Shown piece by piece: positions 53,185-64,000 of a stretch of DNA of 64,000 nucleotides. Position 1 is the stretch's first letter. Every line of letters starts with the position of its first letter. Made by a program: the position numbers and the translations under genes. The stretch is from Silurus meridionalis. Its lineage: Eukaryota; Chordata; Actinopteri; Siluriformes; Siluridae. Where the stretch lies: positions 30,225,963 to 30,289,962 of the forward strand of contig NC_060887.1 of assembly GCF_014805685.1 (NCBI RefSeq), written 5' to 3'. The notes under the pieces were generated by a model, which made no database searches, was not told where the DNA came from, and worked only from the letters and a program-made list of their open reading frames with translations.

Positions 53185-53219
<35 letters not shown>
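53162..53219. repeat. compound (CTGC)n and (TC)n microsatellite
   Basis: Six CTGC-type units then a TC run. Confidence 0.95.
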
Positions 53220-53222
<3 letters not shown>

Positions 53223-54059
53223 ACTTACTTCTTAAAAGAGTCACATGGAGGTCTCATGAGAAACATCTGTGCATTTTCATGATACAGTATAAATCCATTG
53301 TCCTTCTCTTTCAATGCACATAATTGTTTTCTTGTTGAAAATGTGCGAAGAAGTGCTGACAAACTAATGACATTTTAATAGTGATTAATTATTTTTAATT
53401 ATTACCATTCTGACCCACTTCGAGGACTTGTGGTTAGTTTTTTTTCTTTCAAAAGAAGAACCTCTTTGCAAAGCTAAGAACTGATGTTTAAAAATATTTT
53501 ATGGAACCATAGTTTTGTTTGTTTGTGTGTTTATGGTAATTTCCCATATTGAGGTTTAGAGATACTAAGTTGTCTATGAATCACAGAGGATGTGTGTATA
53601 TGGTGCATGATCAAGCTCTTTCAGTATTTAGTATTTATATCTGGTATAAAACTATTTAGTACTTTTGAACAGTCTATATCTACAAATATAAAATAAATCT
53701 AAATGTTTAATGAAATGGCATTTTTAATAAAACCCACAGTGTCTACGTGGTGTTGCTTTTCGAGGTGCTCAATATAGGAATAAAAGAGAGGAATGACTCC
53801 AGAAAATGAATATGATGTTTGGTATTTGCTGAGTGTGATTAATATCTAAAAAGCTGGACAATAATAAAGTCAATCTCTGGTGTATGATGATTTATTTATG
53901 TTTGCTTGGAGATTGATTGAAAAATAGTTTGCAACTTCAGTTTTATATGAAATATGATATGATACGATTTTTGATAGGGTAAAGTGGGAGACTTTGTCTT
54001 ATCTTCAGACTTTGAGGAGGAGACATGGCGTGCGTCAGTGAGAATGTGGGAATAGTGCA

Positions 54060-54356
54060 GGGCTGGATAAAGGTGGAGGTCCACGGCTCGAGCTCGGGTG
54101 TCAAATTTCAGTGTTTTTCAGGGGGCAGATTAAGCTGAGGGTGAACTAAGGCTGTCTTTGTTCAGGAGGCGCTCCTGAAGGTGCAGAGCAGATCATAGCA
54201 GTGCAGTGCACAGCGGAGAGTAGAGGTGCGCTGTGGAGCGGAGAGGAGCGCGGAGGTTCTCTGCGTTAGCGGGAAGATACACGGCGCCTCACGGCTTCTT
54301 GCTTAAAACACCGCCTGCTCCTTATTGAGCGCGGAGAAGACAAGACTTCTGGAGAT
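54060..54356 (+). promoter_or_regulatory. CpG-rich promoter / 5' UTR of the second gene
   Basis: GC and CpG content rise sharply here after tens of kilobases of AT-rich DNA (for example GGAGCGGAGAGGAGCGCGG near 54235). The patch ends at the start codon of the signal-peptide gene. No clear TATA box is placed to define a start site, as usual for CpG-island promoters. Confidence 0.5.
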
Positions 54357-54536
54357 ATGGCTATAAGGTGAATTCAATGAATACCTGCTATTGTAGTAGA
54401 TTTCATTTCTGAGAGGAGGTTTTTTCCATCACATCTTTCAACTCTTCTCTTGTCACCAGAGTGTCGCCCTGGTGCTGGTTGTACCTCTCTGCTTTGGGGC
54501 TTCTCCATCCAGCCACTGGGTTCCAGCTGCAAGACG
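54357..54536 (+). CDS. N-terminus of an unidentified secreted or membrane protein (two exons, signal peptide)
   Basis: Seen: ATG at 54357 has G at -3 and G at +4. Coding exon 1 is only 11 nt (54357-54367, MAI plus AG) and ends at a GTGAAT donor. The 92-bp intron 54368-54459 ends TTCTCTTGTCACCAG. Exon 2 is 54460-54536 and ends at a GTATGT donor in phase 1. The join reads MAIRVSPWCWLYLSALGLLH then PATGFQLQD: a short charged start, a hydrophobic core at about residues 8-19, and a plausible cleavage near residue 24. That is a typical signal peptide, so the product should enter the secretory pathway. The GC-rich leader upstream supports a real first exon. I do not recognise the protein. The remaining exons lie beyond the window, since no further exon is evident in the next 9.4 kb. 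The gene model is inferred from splice sites and composition. Confidence 0.5.
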
Positions 54537-55459
54537 GTATGTCACCTTTTCACACTCTATATTACCAAAACGTTATTTCTACGTTTAAAAGGCGGTGTTT
54601 TATGAGTGTTTGATACATTTTCACAATGTGGTTTGTTTGCGTGGTGAGAACGAAGAAGTTTGAGAAAATAGTTTGCCCAGATGAATGAATGAATGAATGG
54701 ATTGATGGATGAATTAAAGCCATTTAACCCAAATATGATGTTTGATCATTTCTCTACACATTTACATTATGTAACATATAGACATTTCTGGGCAGATATG
54801 CTCTGACCACCTTGTCACGTGTCATGTTTGCTACGCACATTTGCTCATGGAGATGATGCGCTTTTACGCACAGTGCGTCGTTTTCCCATGTGCTGGTGCC
54901 CTTGTGCTTTAAACATGTTTTGAATCTCAAGAAATAAATCATAAGCATTTCCAGTCCTTGTCTTGGAGAATATCATGGACAGCATGTTTTAGTTCTTTCT
55001 CTGCTCTCTGCACTCCCACTTGGACTCTGTTTATTAGCTGAATTGTTGAATCTGGTGTGCATTGACATGGTCACATTGACCAGTGTTTTTTTACAACTAA
55101 TTTTAATTGTTGTTAAGCATTTTGATTTGGATTATGGCCTGTTTGTTCATGTTGGGAATAATGGAGGTGGATATGGATGGTGCTGATTCAGCACATTGGA
55201 GTTGTAGCTAGATCCAGCACGTGAAGTGTACAAATACAAAGTTGCGTTCCTGCTCTTAGGCAGTTTTTATCATAATTTGATACTTTTTGCAAATTTGTGA
55301 CATGACTTCTGTGAATATGATTGATATTAAATGGTGGTGAGAGGGTGTAGTTTCTGTGTTCATAAGACTTGATGGTTTTTGCTCACTTCATTTGGGTTCA
55401 GCTTTTATAAGAGTTTAGATTTACAGGCTTTAATAATATCAACTCTTTTTCTGATTCCT

Positions 55460-55660
55460 ACATTTATAGCATTTGGCAGATGTACTTATCCAGAGTGACT
55501 TGCAAAATGTAATGGGTGTTATATTTATCCATCATTTTTTCAAAGAGCTTCAGGGTTAAGGACCTTGTTCAAGGGCCCAGAAGAGCTGGAATTTCAACTC
55601 ATGACCTTCTGAGCAGTAGCCCAGTGCCTTAACCACTGAGTTACCACTGTCCTGAATACA
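55460..55660 (+). mobile_element. common teleost dispersed repeat
   Basis: CATTTATAGCATTTGGCAGA, TTATCCAGAGTGACTTGCAA at the left and CCTTAACCACTGAGTTACCA at the right. Same group as 25195-25390 and 63533-64000. Confidence 0.55.
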
Positions 55661-55827
55661 AATAGAATGTTTAGGTCCTGAATTTTTGGTGTTCTCTTTG
55701 CTGAAATATCTAGCTGGATCTAACTAGTTACCACCTGCTAAAACAAAGACTTATCCACTCAAACTAGTAAACTATCTTAACTAACATAGGCTATTTTCCA
55801 GCCTAAGTCTTATATAATCAGTAATCA

Positions 55828-56233
55828 AGTCAAGTCAAGAAGCTTTCATTGTTATTTTAACTATATATAGCTGATACAGTACACAGTGAAATGAGACAAC
55901 ATTTCTCCTGGACCCTGGTGCTACATAAAAAAAACATAGAGCTACATAAAAGAACACACAGCTAAGGACTAAAGTAAGTGTCCTCGCCACATAAAGTGCA
56001 TTGAATGCAAACAGTGCAGACAAAAAACAGTGGAGACAGACAACACAAGACAGTGTAGGACAAGTACACAAAACACAAAATAGCACCGACCAGTAAACCT
56101 ACTTTATAATATGTTATACAGTACGATATGCAAAAAATAACTATATATATGATTTAATATAATATGGGTGGTGGAATGGATTGAGATGAGTGATGAGTGT
56201 GTGTTGAGTTCAGGTTGTGCAGTTCAGTAACAG

Positions 56234-56304
<71 letters not shown>

Positions 56305-57300
56305 ACAGTTTAGTTCTGTGTGTTGAGGAACCTGATGGCTTGAGGGAATAAACTGTTGCACAGTCTGGATGTGAGGCCCAGAATGCTTAGAAAATCTGTC
56401 CTGGTGGCAGGAGGGTAAAGGGTGTGTGTGAGGGGTGTGTGGGGTCGTCCACAATGCTGTTGGCTTTGCGGATGCAGCGTGTGGTGTAAATGTCTGTGAT
56501 AGAGGGGAGAGAGACTCCGATGATCTTCTCAGCTGTCCTCACTATCCTCTGTAGGTCTTGCGTTTCGAGATGGTGCAGCTCCCAAACCAGGCAGTGATGC
56601 AGCTACTCAGGATGCTCTTTATGGTCCCTCTATAGAACTTGATTAGAATAGGGGAGGGAGATTGGCTTTCTTCAGCCTTCTCAGGAAGTAGAGGCACTCC
56701 TGGGCTTTCTTGGTGAAGAAGCTGGTGTTGAGTGACCAGGTGAAGTTCTCCTCCATATGTACACCAAGGAATTTGGTGCTCTTGATGATCTCTTTGGATC
56801 AGGGGTGTCCAATCTTTTGTCCAATCTGAGGTCTCCCAGTGAGAAAATCAGGAACAGCATTTCCATCTCTTACCTGTTTAAATCTAATTATCTTCATCCC
56901 TGTTCCAAAGAGATCGTCAAGAGCACCAAATTCCTTGGTGTACATCTGACAGAGAACTTCACCTGGTCACTCAACACCACTTAAATCCAGTTGCAGAGGG
57001 AAGTGTTCAGGCCCAGTAGGCTCTGCTTCTTAATTAGGAGCTGCGGGATGATTGTGTTGAATGCTGAACTGAAGTTTATGAACAGCATTCGTACTTATGT
57101 GTCCTTATTGTCCCCAGGTGGGTTAGGGGCAGTTGGAGGGTCATGGAGATGGCATTGTCCATGGAACGCTTCGGATGATACGCAAACTGCATGGGGTCCA
57201 GTGAGGGTGGAAGCAGGGTCTTAATGTGCCTCATGACAAGCCTCTCGAAGCACTTCATTACGATCAGCACGGGGATGTTTGTGTAAACAAGATCCAATGT
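55828..57300 (-). mobile_element. non-LTR LINE, 5'-truncated and internally rearranged
   Basis: On the minus strand: reverse-transcriptase fragment [20 protein letters not shown] with [14 protein letters not shown] at about 57280-57120; then a segment that is inverted and duplicated (56905-56985 against 56726-56800, both coding KSTKFLGVH, on opposite strands); then the C-terminal and 3' UTR part to the AAGTCAAG end at 55828. About 400 bp of normally intervening reverse transcriptase seems missing. A TG tract (56237-56301) interrupts the 3' UTR. Dead element. Confidence 0.75.
56237..56301. repeat. (TG)n microsatellite
   Basis: Uninterrupted TG run inside the LINE 3' UTR. Confidence 0.97.
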
Positions 57301-60300
57301 GTTCGCTAGAAGTTTTAATTAAGTATGTTCCCATCTTTCAGAACTAGCAAATTAGACATTCTTGACCATCATTTTAAAGACTAACTGAAGATGTGATCAT
57401 GGACTGACAAATCATACTTGTCTGCATTCCTCAAGGTCAATGCCACTAAAAGATCATGTGATTTTAACCCCAAATTATCCATGTAATGAGTGATGGGTGG
57501 CCAAATGCAGTCTATGCAACCATTGGAATAGCTCATGAATAACTATTATGCCAAAGAATAGGGACATATAGAATAACCCATCACGCATAACATTACATTA
57601 CATACAAAGGCTGATATTGTTTTTAGAAGGTAAAATAATGTTGTAAACTCATATCAGACCCTGTTATGAATGTCTGGTTCAGAGAAATGAAGCATGCCAA
57701 GGACTCGTATGTTTGGTGTTAGAATATTTTGAAGGGAAGGCTATTCTGATGAAAGTGCTTGTAAAACATTTCACCACTGACATACCTGTTTGTCTTTTAC
57801 ATTGGTGACAAAGTCATTGATGGAACAAGATTTCTCATTTCACATGCTGAGAAATGGCTTGAAGAGAGAATACAGAAATGCTACAAGAGGGATATCTAAT
57901 TAAAATAAAAATTATTTTGAGAATTGCAACATTGTGCTACTAATACAAAATTCTTTGTTTAAATGTGAAAAGGAAAAAATGGGGATGTAAGTCATTTATT
58001 CTCCAATAACAGCATGCCCCAAAGCAATTCACAATTAATCTTTTTATTATTAGACACAGATTTTGTTACTATAGAAGCAAAAATGTATTAGAATGAGTAC
58101 ATTAGTCTAAACTTTTCATCATTTTAAAAGTAGGCAGAACTCTAAAGCCATGCTGTTTGAGAAAATGAATTAGAACCTTCAGACTGAATCCGATTTTAGA
58201 CCTTAGCAGGGCTGGTTGTATGCTGAACTGCTTCCTCAACAGTTTTATTTTATACACTATTATTGTGCAGATAATTCATTGTGGTTTTGACAGTAGAGTC
58301 CTTGGAGAAAAGGTCTTTGTGTCAGTATGTGATGTCATGCCTCTGATGCTTAGGACTGTAGACCAGTTTCCGAGGCGTGACAGAACTGTGCTGTTGTATG
58401 GTTGATATTTGACTTCTGTAGTTTTATGACTCATCATTCAGTAGAACACAGCCAGCAGTGTTGTGAATTTGCCAGGGAGCCCATTTGAGGACAAATATTT
58501 CCAGCCACAGCTGTAAACACACATGAAATAAAGCCGTTGCTGTGGAAATCACATTGCTGTGTATTCGCAGGAATGTGAGCTCTTTCTAATTCAAATGATT
58601 GTTTGATTCACATGTTTGAGGTCTGCAGCAGTGTTAATGGTAATTCACACAGTCTGCTTGGTGTGTGGTCACTGAAGTGTGAGTTGTGGGATTAAGTTTT
58701 GCAGTCAGCATAATGAGGTATCTAAGGTGCTGTTTTGTTGCTTTTGTACACCCATTGCTATATGAATTTCTAGGTTAATAAGCATTTTGTGATGATCACT
58801 GTACAAAATTAATCATTTTCTTAATTTTTATACATTTGGTTTTTGATGTGTATGTTCCTTGGCTGATATAACAACTCCTCAGTTGCTCTTCTCAAAAAAT
58901 AGACATGAATAATATGAAAATGGTATGAAAATAAGTATGAAATTAAACAGCCAAAATCCCCAGTAATTCCTAAGACATACAGTAAGTGGAGTTTAGGCAG
59001 AATTTTTGTATGAAACTGGCTTGATTTCAAAGTCATGTGATTTTCTTTTAGTGGAAAGATATTTGCAAAAACAGCATACAACTTCAAAACTTTGAAAAAT
59101 AAAACAATTTATTTTTTAAAGTAACTCTACCAAAAAAGTTATTTTGTCAGAGCCATATAACCATCCGGTCAATTACAGCTACAATAATAGACTTCACCCT
59201 CATTTATTATCCAGATAAGTTATATTCATTATAGTGTGGGCTGAGAAAATAGAGATATTTAAAACAATTAAATATTTTTAATCATGTGACACATTTCATG
59301 TGACATAGTCATGTGACACATTTAAAGCGAATAAAGCTGTTGAAGATGAATGCTACAACATTTAGATAGCATTCAGATTGCAAAGTGCATGGAATGTTTA
59401 CCTGCAATTGCATTGATTCAAAAACATTACAGGCCAAAACTTCCACAAAGGCCAGAGCATTTTAAAGCAGAAATGTTGTTTTCAGATTTATCTGGATTAA
59501 TGTGAATATAGCCTTGCTGTTACGTACATTAGCATGACAAATGGTTCTTATTTAGGTGCTTATTACGGTGCTTTTTATAATAGTATAAATCTGAATACAA
59601 GCCAATATACAAGCCATCACACATAATGTATGTTCATAGCTTTGCTCAATTGCTCCAATAGTGGCTCTCTTCCAGCCTGAGTATTCAAACTACCTTTTAA
59701 GCCTCTAGCACAGAACCATAACCCATGTCCCAAAGTCATTACATTTAGATAACAACTGCCTCAGGCTAGAAAGGTTTGGGTAGTTTTTAAAAAATTTCTT
59801 TAAAATGACAAATTATAAATCAGAAATTATAAACTGGAAATGTCCAGCCAGCACAAGCCACAAAGTAATTGTAAAATCTCACCTTTAGCTGTGAGCTCTC
59901 TGATCAGCTTGTGCTAGCATCAGGTTTCAATGAAAGAACTTCTAAAAAAAATGGTTAGGGGGAAACAACCCGCCTTTTTTTTAATAAAGAAAGACCTGTG
60001 TGTCAGGCAAAAATAGACCTTGGTATTTGGTTTCCCAAAGACATTTGCAAAAGATATAGATACTCACCTATTGAAAAGAACTGGATTTGAGCCCCTAAAC
60101 TTTCATTTTCTTTTAATTGATAGTGTGATATCGCATATACTGACCTTTGTACGGGTCAGACCATGTTGAACCACCAGATATGGCTCTCTTTCGAGCTTTG
60201 TAATGATGATTTACTGTTTGTTATTTTGTCTTTCTTGAACCTGTTTATGGTGCATGGAGTGCCTATAGTGTGATTTTGGAGAGTAGAGGAAAACAAGAAA

Positions 60301-61420
60301 ATTAAGTAAGGTTGTATGAACATCATGTATCATAGTACATACTATAATAAAATTAAATGTAAGTCAAAGGGCAATGGAATTTATGAACACCAACTAGGTT
60401 TTAGTTTGAAGTTGTATAGGGAGATTTTATTCAGCAGCACACAAATATAGTATATTTCATCAGTTTCTGGAAAAAATGAAGCAAGTGCATCCAGAGGAAG
60501 TTTTGGAGTGTAGAAAACAAGACTTGTCCTTTTTTTTCATAGTGAGTCTCAGAACAAATTCATACATTTGCATAAAAGGCTTTTCTGTTCTCTACGTTAC
60601 TGATTTAATTTGATTTTTAATATCCTGCTCACACAACAAAATATAACAGTGAATGTACTATTAACTAACATCACTGTAGTCTTTTTATTTGGTCCTGCCA
60701 GTGGGCGTGAAGATCCTACATACCTCGTGTTTTTTGCACCTTGTGAACATTTTCTGATATCCTGTTGTCTGTTGATTCTCAGTGCACATGCATTCTTGGT
60801 TTGTCTAAAGATGTCTAAATAATGTCTTAAGTTCATCTGCTTGGCATCTGCTCACTGAACATAGCAATGTCCATTCAGCTCCAGACATATCCTCTTTCAG
60901 AGAAAACCTGTACCATCTGGAGCAGATGATATGTCAGTGCTGCTGCACCATTTCAAAGCAATACTTCCTACCCTTTAACTCAGATTGTGTACTTATTTCT
61001 AGGCCATGCATTTTGGGTTTGTATATATTATGGAAATGCCGCACAAATGGACATCATAACAAAACATTTACAAGCAACATATCCCCTTGTTGCCAAGCAC
61101 AAATGGTCTATTCCACTCCCTGCTGGTTGTGTGATCTCAACAGGAACGTACAAACAATAGCTGTGGAAAACATGGAGCCATTGCAAAGTGTCATGGCAGG
61201 GGAGCTGAGCAACAATCACAACATTAATCCATGTTAATATAATAACGATGGAGAAAAGTTAAACAGAAAAGTGTGACAAGATTATTCCATAATATTAATC
61301 ACACAGCCACTGGAAATATGAATGCCATGTACAGCATTGGCCAAGACCTGAGAGAACTGTAAATATACGAAGGTTAGTGACAGGAATGACCTGATGTTTA
61401 TGTTATTACCAGCTATAACT

Positions 61421-61423
<3 letters not shown>

Positions 61424-61489
<66 letters not shown>
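61424..61489. repeat. (AT)n microsatellite
   Basis: Uninterrupted AT run of about 66 bp; self-complementary. It directly abuts the MITE at 61490. Confidence 0.97.
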
Positions 61490-61492
<3 letters not shown>

Positions 61493-61755
61493 GGTTTCCA
61501 ATCGTTTTAACTATTTAATCACAATTAATCCCATGACTGTCATGGGTTAACCTATGATTAAACACAACTTAATCGCACCTTTTGATCTGTTCTAAATGTA
61601 CCTTAAATTAATACTTTTAAAGTTTTTAATACTTGTATCAACATGGGCATGGACAAATATGTTTGCTTTATGCAAATGTATGTTTACTACTAGTGAAACC
61701 ATACTCAACATAGAGCATGAAGACAAAATATTGGTTTTGATTGCCGGATGTGTGC
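61490..61755 (+). mobile_element. MITE (hAT-like), copy 2
   Basis: TAGGGTTTCCAATCGTTTTA, AATTAATCCCATGACTGTCA, GCTTTATGCAAATGTATGTT and the CATACTCAACATAGAGCATG end. Same family as 42885-43158 in the opposite orientation; the start is the usual end of a very common teleost element. Confidence 0.65.
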
Positions 61756-61957
61756 ATCATGGTGGATTTTGGTGTTGATTTGAGACTTGGCACATCAGTA
61801 AAACAAATGTTTAATGATTACAATTTTTTTAATAGAGTTTATTATTCAACTCTATCTAAATAAAGAAAGGACATCAAGAATAAATGTGTTTAACACACAC
61901 ACACACTGTGTTTCCCATTATCTTTGACACACAGACCATTTAATTCTGGACCGCTCT

Positions 61958-62281
61958 GGGGTCTCATTTATAAACATGTTATAAAACGAAAGTACAACTT
62001 GCAAACACAGAAGGTGAGAAGGAGGATTGGAAACACAGATACCGCTCACAACCTTTGCGTGATAAGTGATGTACGCACAAACAGGGCTAGACATGTGCGC
62101 ACGCCACTTTCCATGCAAAGGTTGGCCGTCTGTGTTTCCACGTTGTGTGTATGCAAGGTTTACTTACAGGTGTGCAATTTCTCCCATCGATTTTTTTTTT
62201 TTTTTTTATCACAACCTTTGTGTGGAAAATGGTGTTTTCGGGCCCCGTTTTGTGTGCACACCATGTTTATAAATGGGACCC
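61958..62281. mobile_element. Harbinger-like MITE, complete
   Basis: Terminal inverted repeats GGGGTCTCATTTATAAACAT and ATGTTTATAAATGGGACCCT, about 324 bp apart. Interior contains ACGCACAAA-type motifs common in fish Harbinger MITEs. A poly(T) stretch at about 62190-62207 is internal. Confidence 0.65.
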
Positions 62282-63449
62282 TTGGACAGGTTACACAGAA
62301 GATGCTGCAGAATGAAAGATGGAAGAACGGAGAAAAAAAACTGTGATAAGCAAGGAGAAGATTCAGACCAAAGTACACCACAGAAAGTTTCCAAAGTTTG
62401 GGAAGATTTTAAACTAAAACATAAAGAAAACACCATACAGTATGTTTATGTTTTTTTAAGTAATTTAAAATAGATTTTTCTGAGCTCCTGAGTGTGAGTT
62501 TGGATAAAATGTCTGCTCTTCTATCCAGTGTGTGCTCTAGATACATTGTTCAAGATTCATTCCGACCCTGACCAGGATAGAGCTATTACTGAGGTTCAGT
62601 AAATAAACAGACTTTCCCATTGCAATCGGTGTTTCAAGTCTGTTACATGAGGCCATGTACATTATAAATAAAAGTGGGAGAGAACACTTTGTATTTTAAT
62701 AGGCAATCAGCACTTAAAGGCAGTAAAATGTCATAGTCAGAGCTTAAACAGATATCAATCTCTATGGAATACTGTGATATTTCTGGGTTGTTTTTAGCTG
62801 GTCTGGATGGAGTGACTATTTGGAAAGTCTTAGTTCACACTTCACAATAGGGGGACTTCCAGCAGGTGTGCATGTTTTTAGATTGGCAGAGAAACAGGAT
62901 ATGACCGTGGCCACCTATGCTGAATCTACACATAGCTATACACTAAAGGCAGTAAAGTTTCCTCTGAAGTTTCCTGAGTGAGTTAGAACATGAAAGAAAT
63001 AACAGTGGATGAAGTATAGGGTGCTGATAATAACAGTGAGGAAAAGGAAATGGTTGGAACAGATGTATTGAGTCTGTATTTCAGTGTTTGTTATCATTCA
63101 GAGTCTCTGACCTGCCAATGCAGTAGCATCTATATTGCAATACTTTAAGGTTATGCTTCTAATTCTAATCTTAATTAAAACTGCCAGATAATGTGTTACG
63201 GGTGTGTGCTTTCATGCATCGTTTTATTGAACACCACATGTCGTGTTGGTTTAATTAATCATTTAGGCCATAATCAAGGTGTTCTTAGTTATCCAAACTG
63301 TTAACACAAAGTTGTAGGCAGTTTTAGAGGATTTCTTTGGATTCATTAAATTCTCGTTTCACTTGGATTAGGAGAGCGATATCCTACAAACTGTCTCTGA
63401 CATCTGTACATATGACATATAAACTTAAAACCTGTGATAATACCTTTGT

Positions 63450-63530
63450 ACAAAAAGCTTGGAGTGGAAGATTTTGAGTGGCCTGCTATAGAGCGCTGAC
63501 CTAAACCCTACTGAACACCTTTAAACTAGA
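63450..63530 (+). mobile_element. Tc1-like remnant
   Basis: GGAGTGGAAGATTTTGAGTG, GCCTGCTATAGAGCGCTGA and CTACTGAACACCTTT match the copy at 19290-19768. Confidence 0.5.
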
Positions 63531-63532
63531 AC

Positions 63533-64000
63533 ATTTACATTTGCGTCATTTAGCAGACGCCCTTATCCAGAGCGACACACAAAAGTGCTTTAACCTCCTA
63601 CGACCTGGGTGTCCACATACGTGGACATTGTGCACAATGGTGTCTTTATTGTTTTCTGTAGATACAGACCGAGTGTCCACATAAGTGACATCATTTTTTT
63701 CCAAGAAGAGCTTCATGTTCAATGAAAATATATGGTTATTATAATTATTGGTTCTTCCTAACCCCAAATAACTGGAAGAAATCTACAATGCAAGCCAAAC
63801 CAAAGCTCAGGTCTTAGGAGGTTAAATCTCTAGTAATGAATAAATCTACACTGGTACGCAAGATAACAAACTTAATATAAATATAACTCGAATTCTACAA
63901 ACTTGGAAAGTGGTAATTTAGGTATTTCAGGAACAGGGTAGGTCTTCAGTTGTTGCTTGAAGATAATCAGGGACTCTGCTATACGTATCTAGGGGAAGTT
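63533..64000 (+). mobile_element. common teleost dispersed repeat, split by a MITE
   Basis: CATTTACATTTGCGTCATTT, GCAGACGCCCTTATCCAGAG, then after the MITE AATCTCTAGTAATGAATAAA and on to the window edge. Removing 63594-63825 restores the continuous repeat. Confidence 0.6.
63594..63821. mobile_element. piggyBac-like MITE with TTAA target duplication
   Basis: Ends CCTCCTACGACCTG and CTCAGGTCTTAGGAGG are imperfect inverted repeats, flanked on both sides by TTAA (63590-63593 and 63822-63825). 228 bp, non-coding. Confidence 0.7.

Larger units (their letters stand above)
54537..64000 (+). other. first long intron of the signal-peptide gene
   Basis: If the model at 54357-54536 is right, everything from the GTATGT donor to the window edge is intron. 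It contains a dispersed repeat, a rearranged LINE, (TG)n and (AT)n tracts and several MITEs, listed separately. The stretch 57310-61420 shows nothing recognisable. Confidence 0.45.

Overview
The window reads as nuclear DNA of a ray-finned (teleost) fish. It holds one unmistakable vertebrate gene exon (gfod1). It is AT-rich, and it carries dense CA/CT microsatellites and many transposable-element families typical of teleosts: L2-type LINEs with a (TTGAC)n tail, RTE-tailed elements, Tc1-like DNA transposon remnants, hAT, Harbinger-like and piggyBac-like MITEs, and a DIRS-like element. The mix looks otophysan, perhaps a catfish, but nothing here fixes the species.

Layout: positions 1-12906 are the 3' part of a gfod1 intron, littered with L2, RTE and Tc1 fragments. 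Positions 12907-13829 are the terminal coding exon of gfod1 on the + strand, about 307 codons ending in MSLYC-stop. A compact 3' UTR with a good AATAAA follows, and possibly a longer UTR to about 16.85 kb. From there to about 54.1 kb is a gene desert with two possible regulatory stretches (17.64-17.95 kb and an RFX X-box at 18.16 kb) and many repeats. At 54.06-54.54 kb a GC-rich patch carries the start of a second + strand gene: a tiny first coding exon, a 92-bp intron and a signal-peptide exon. I cannot name its product. The rest of the window (54.5-64 kb) would be its first long intron, again full of repeats.

The most unusual structures are in the desert. (a) A 5'-truncated L2 LINE at 27087-28726 is flanked on both sides by a nearly identical 1.4-kb direct repeat (25686-27086 and 28727-30128). 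This is exactly the arrangement expected from an extraordinarily long target-site duplication or an insertion-coupled tandem duplication. (b) A near-perfect inverted repeat with arms of about 79 bp and a 22-nt loop lies at 21598-21777. (c) A small DIRS-like element keeps inverted terminal repeats and a tyrosine-recombinase fragment (33.8-34.4 kb). (d) A LINE fragment near 56.7-57.0 kb contains an internal inverted duplication. (e) A piggyBac-like MITE with intact TTAA ends sits inside an older repeat (63.6-63.8 kb).

The two genes show no evident functional link. No tRNA, rRNA or CRISPR array was recognised.
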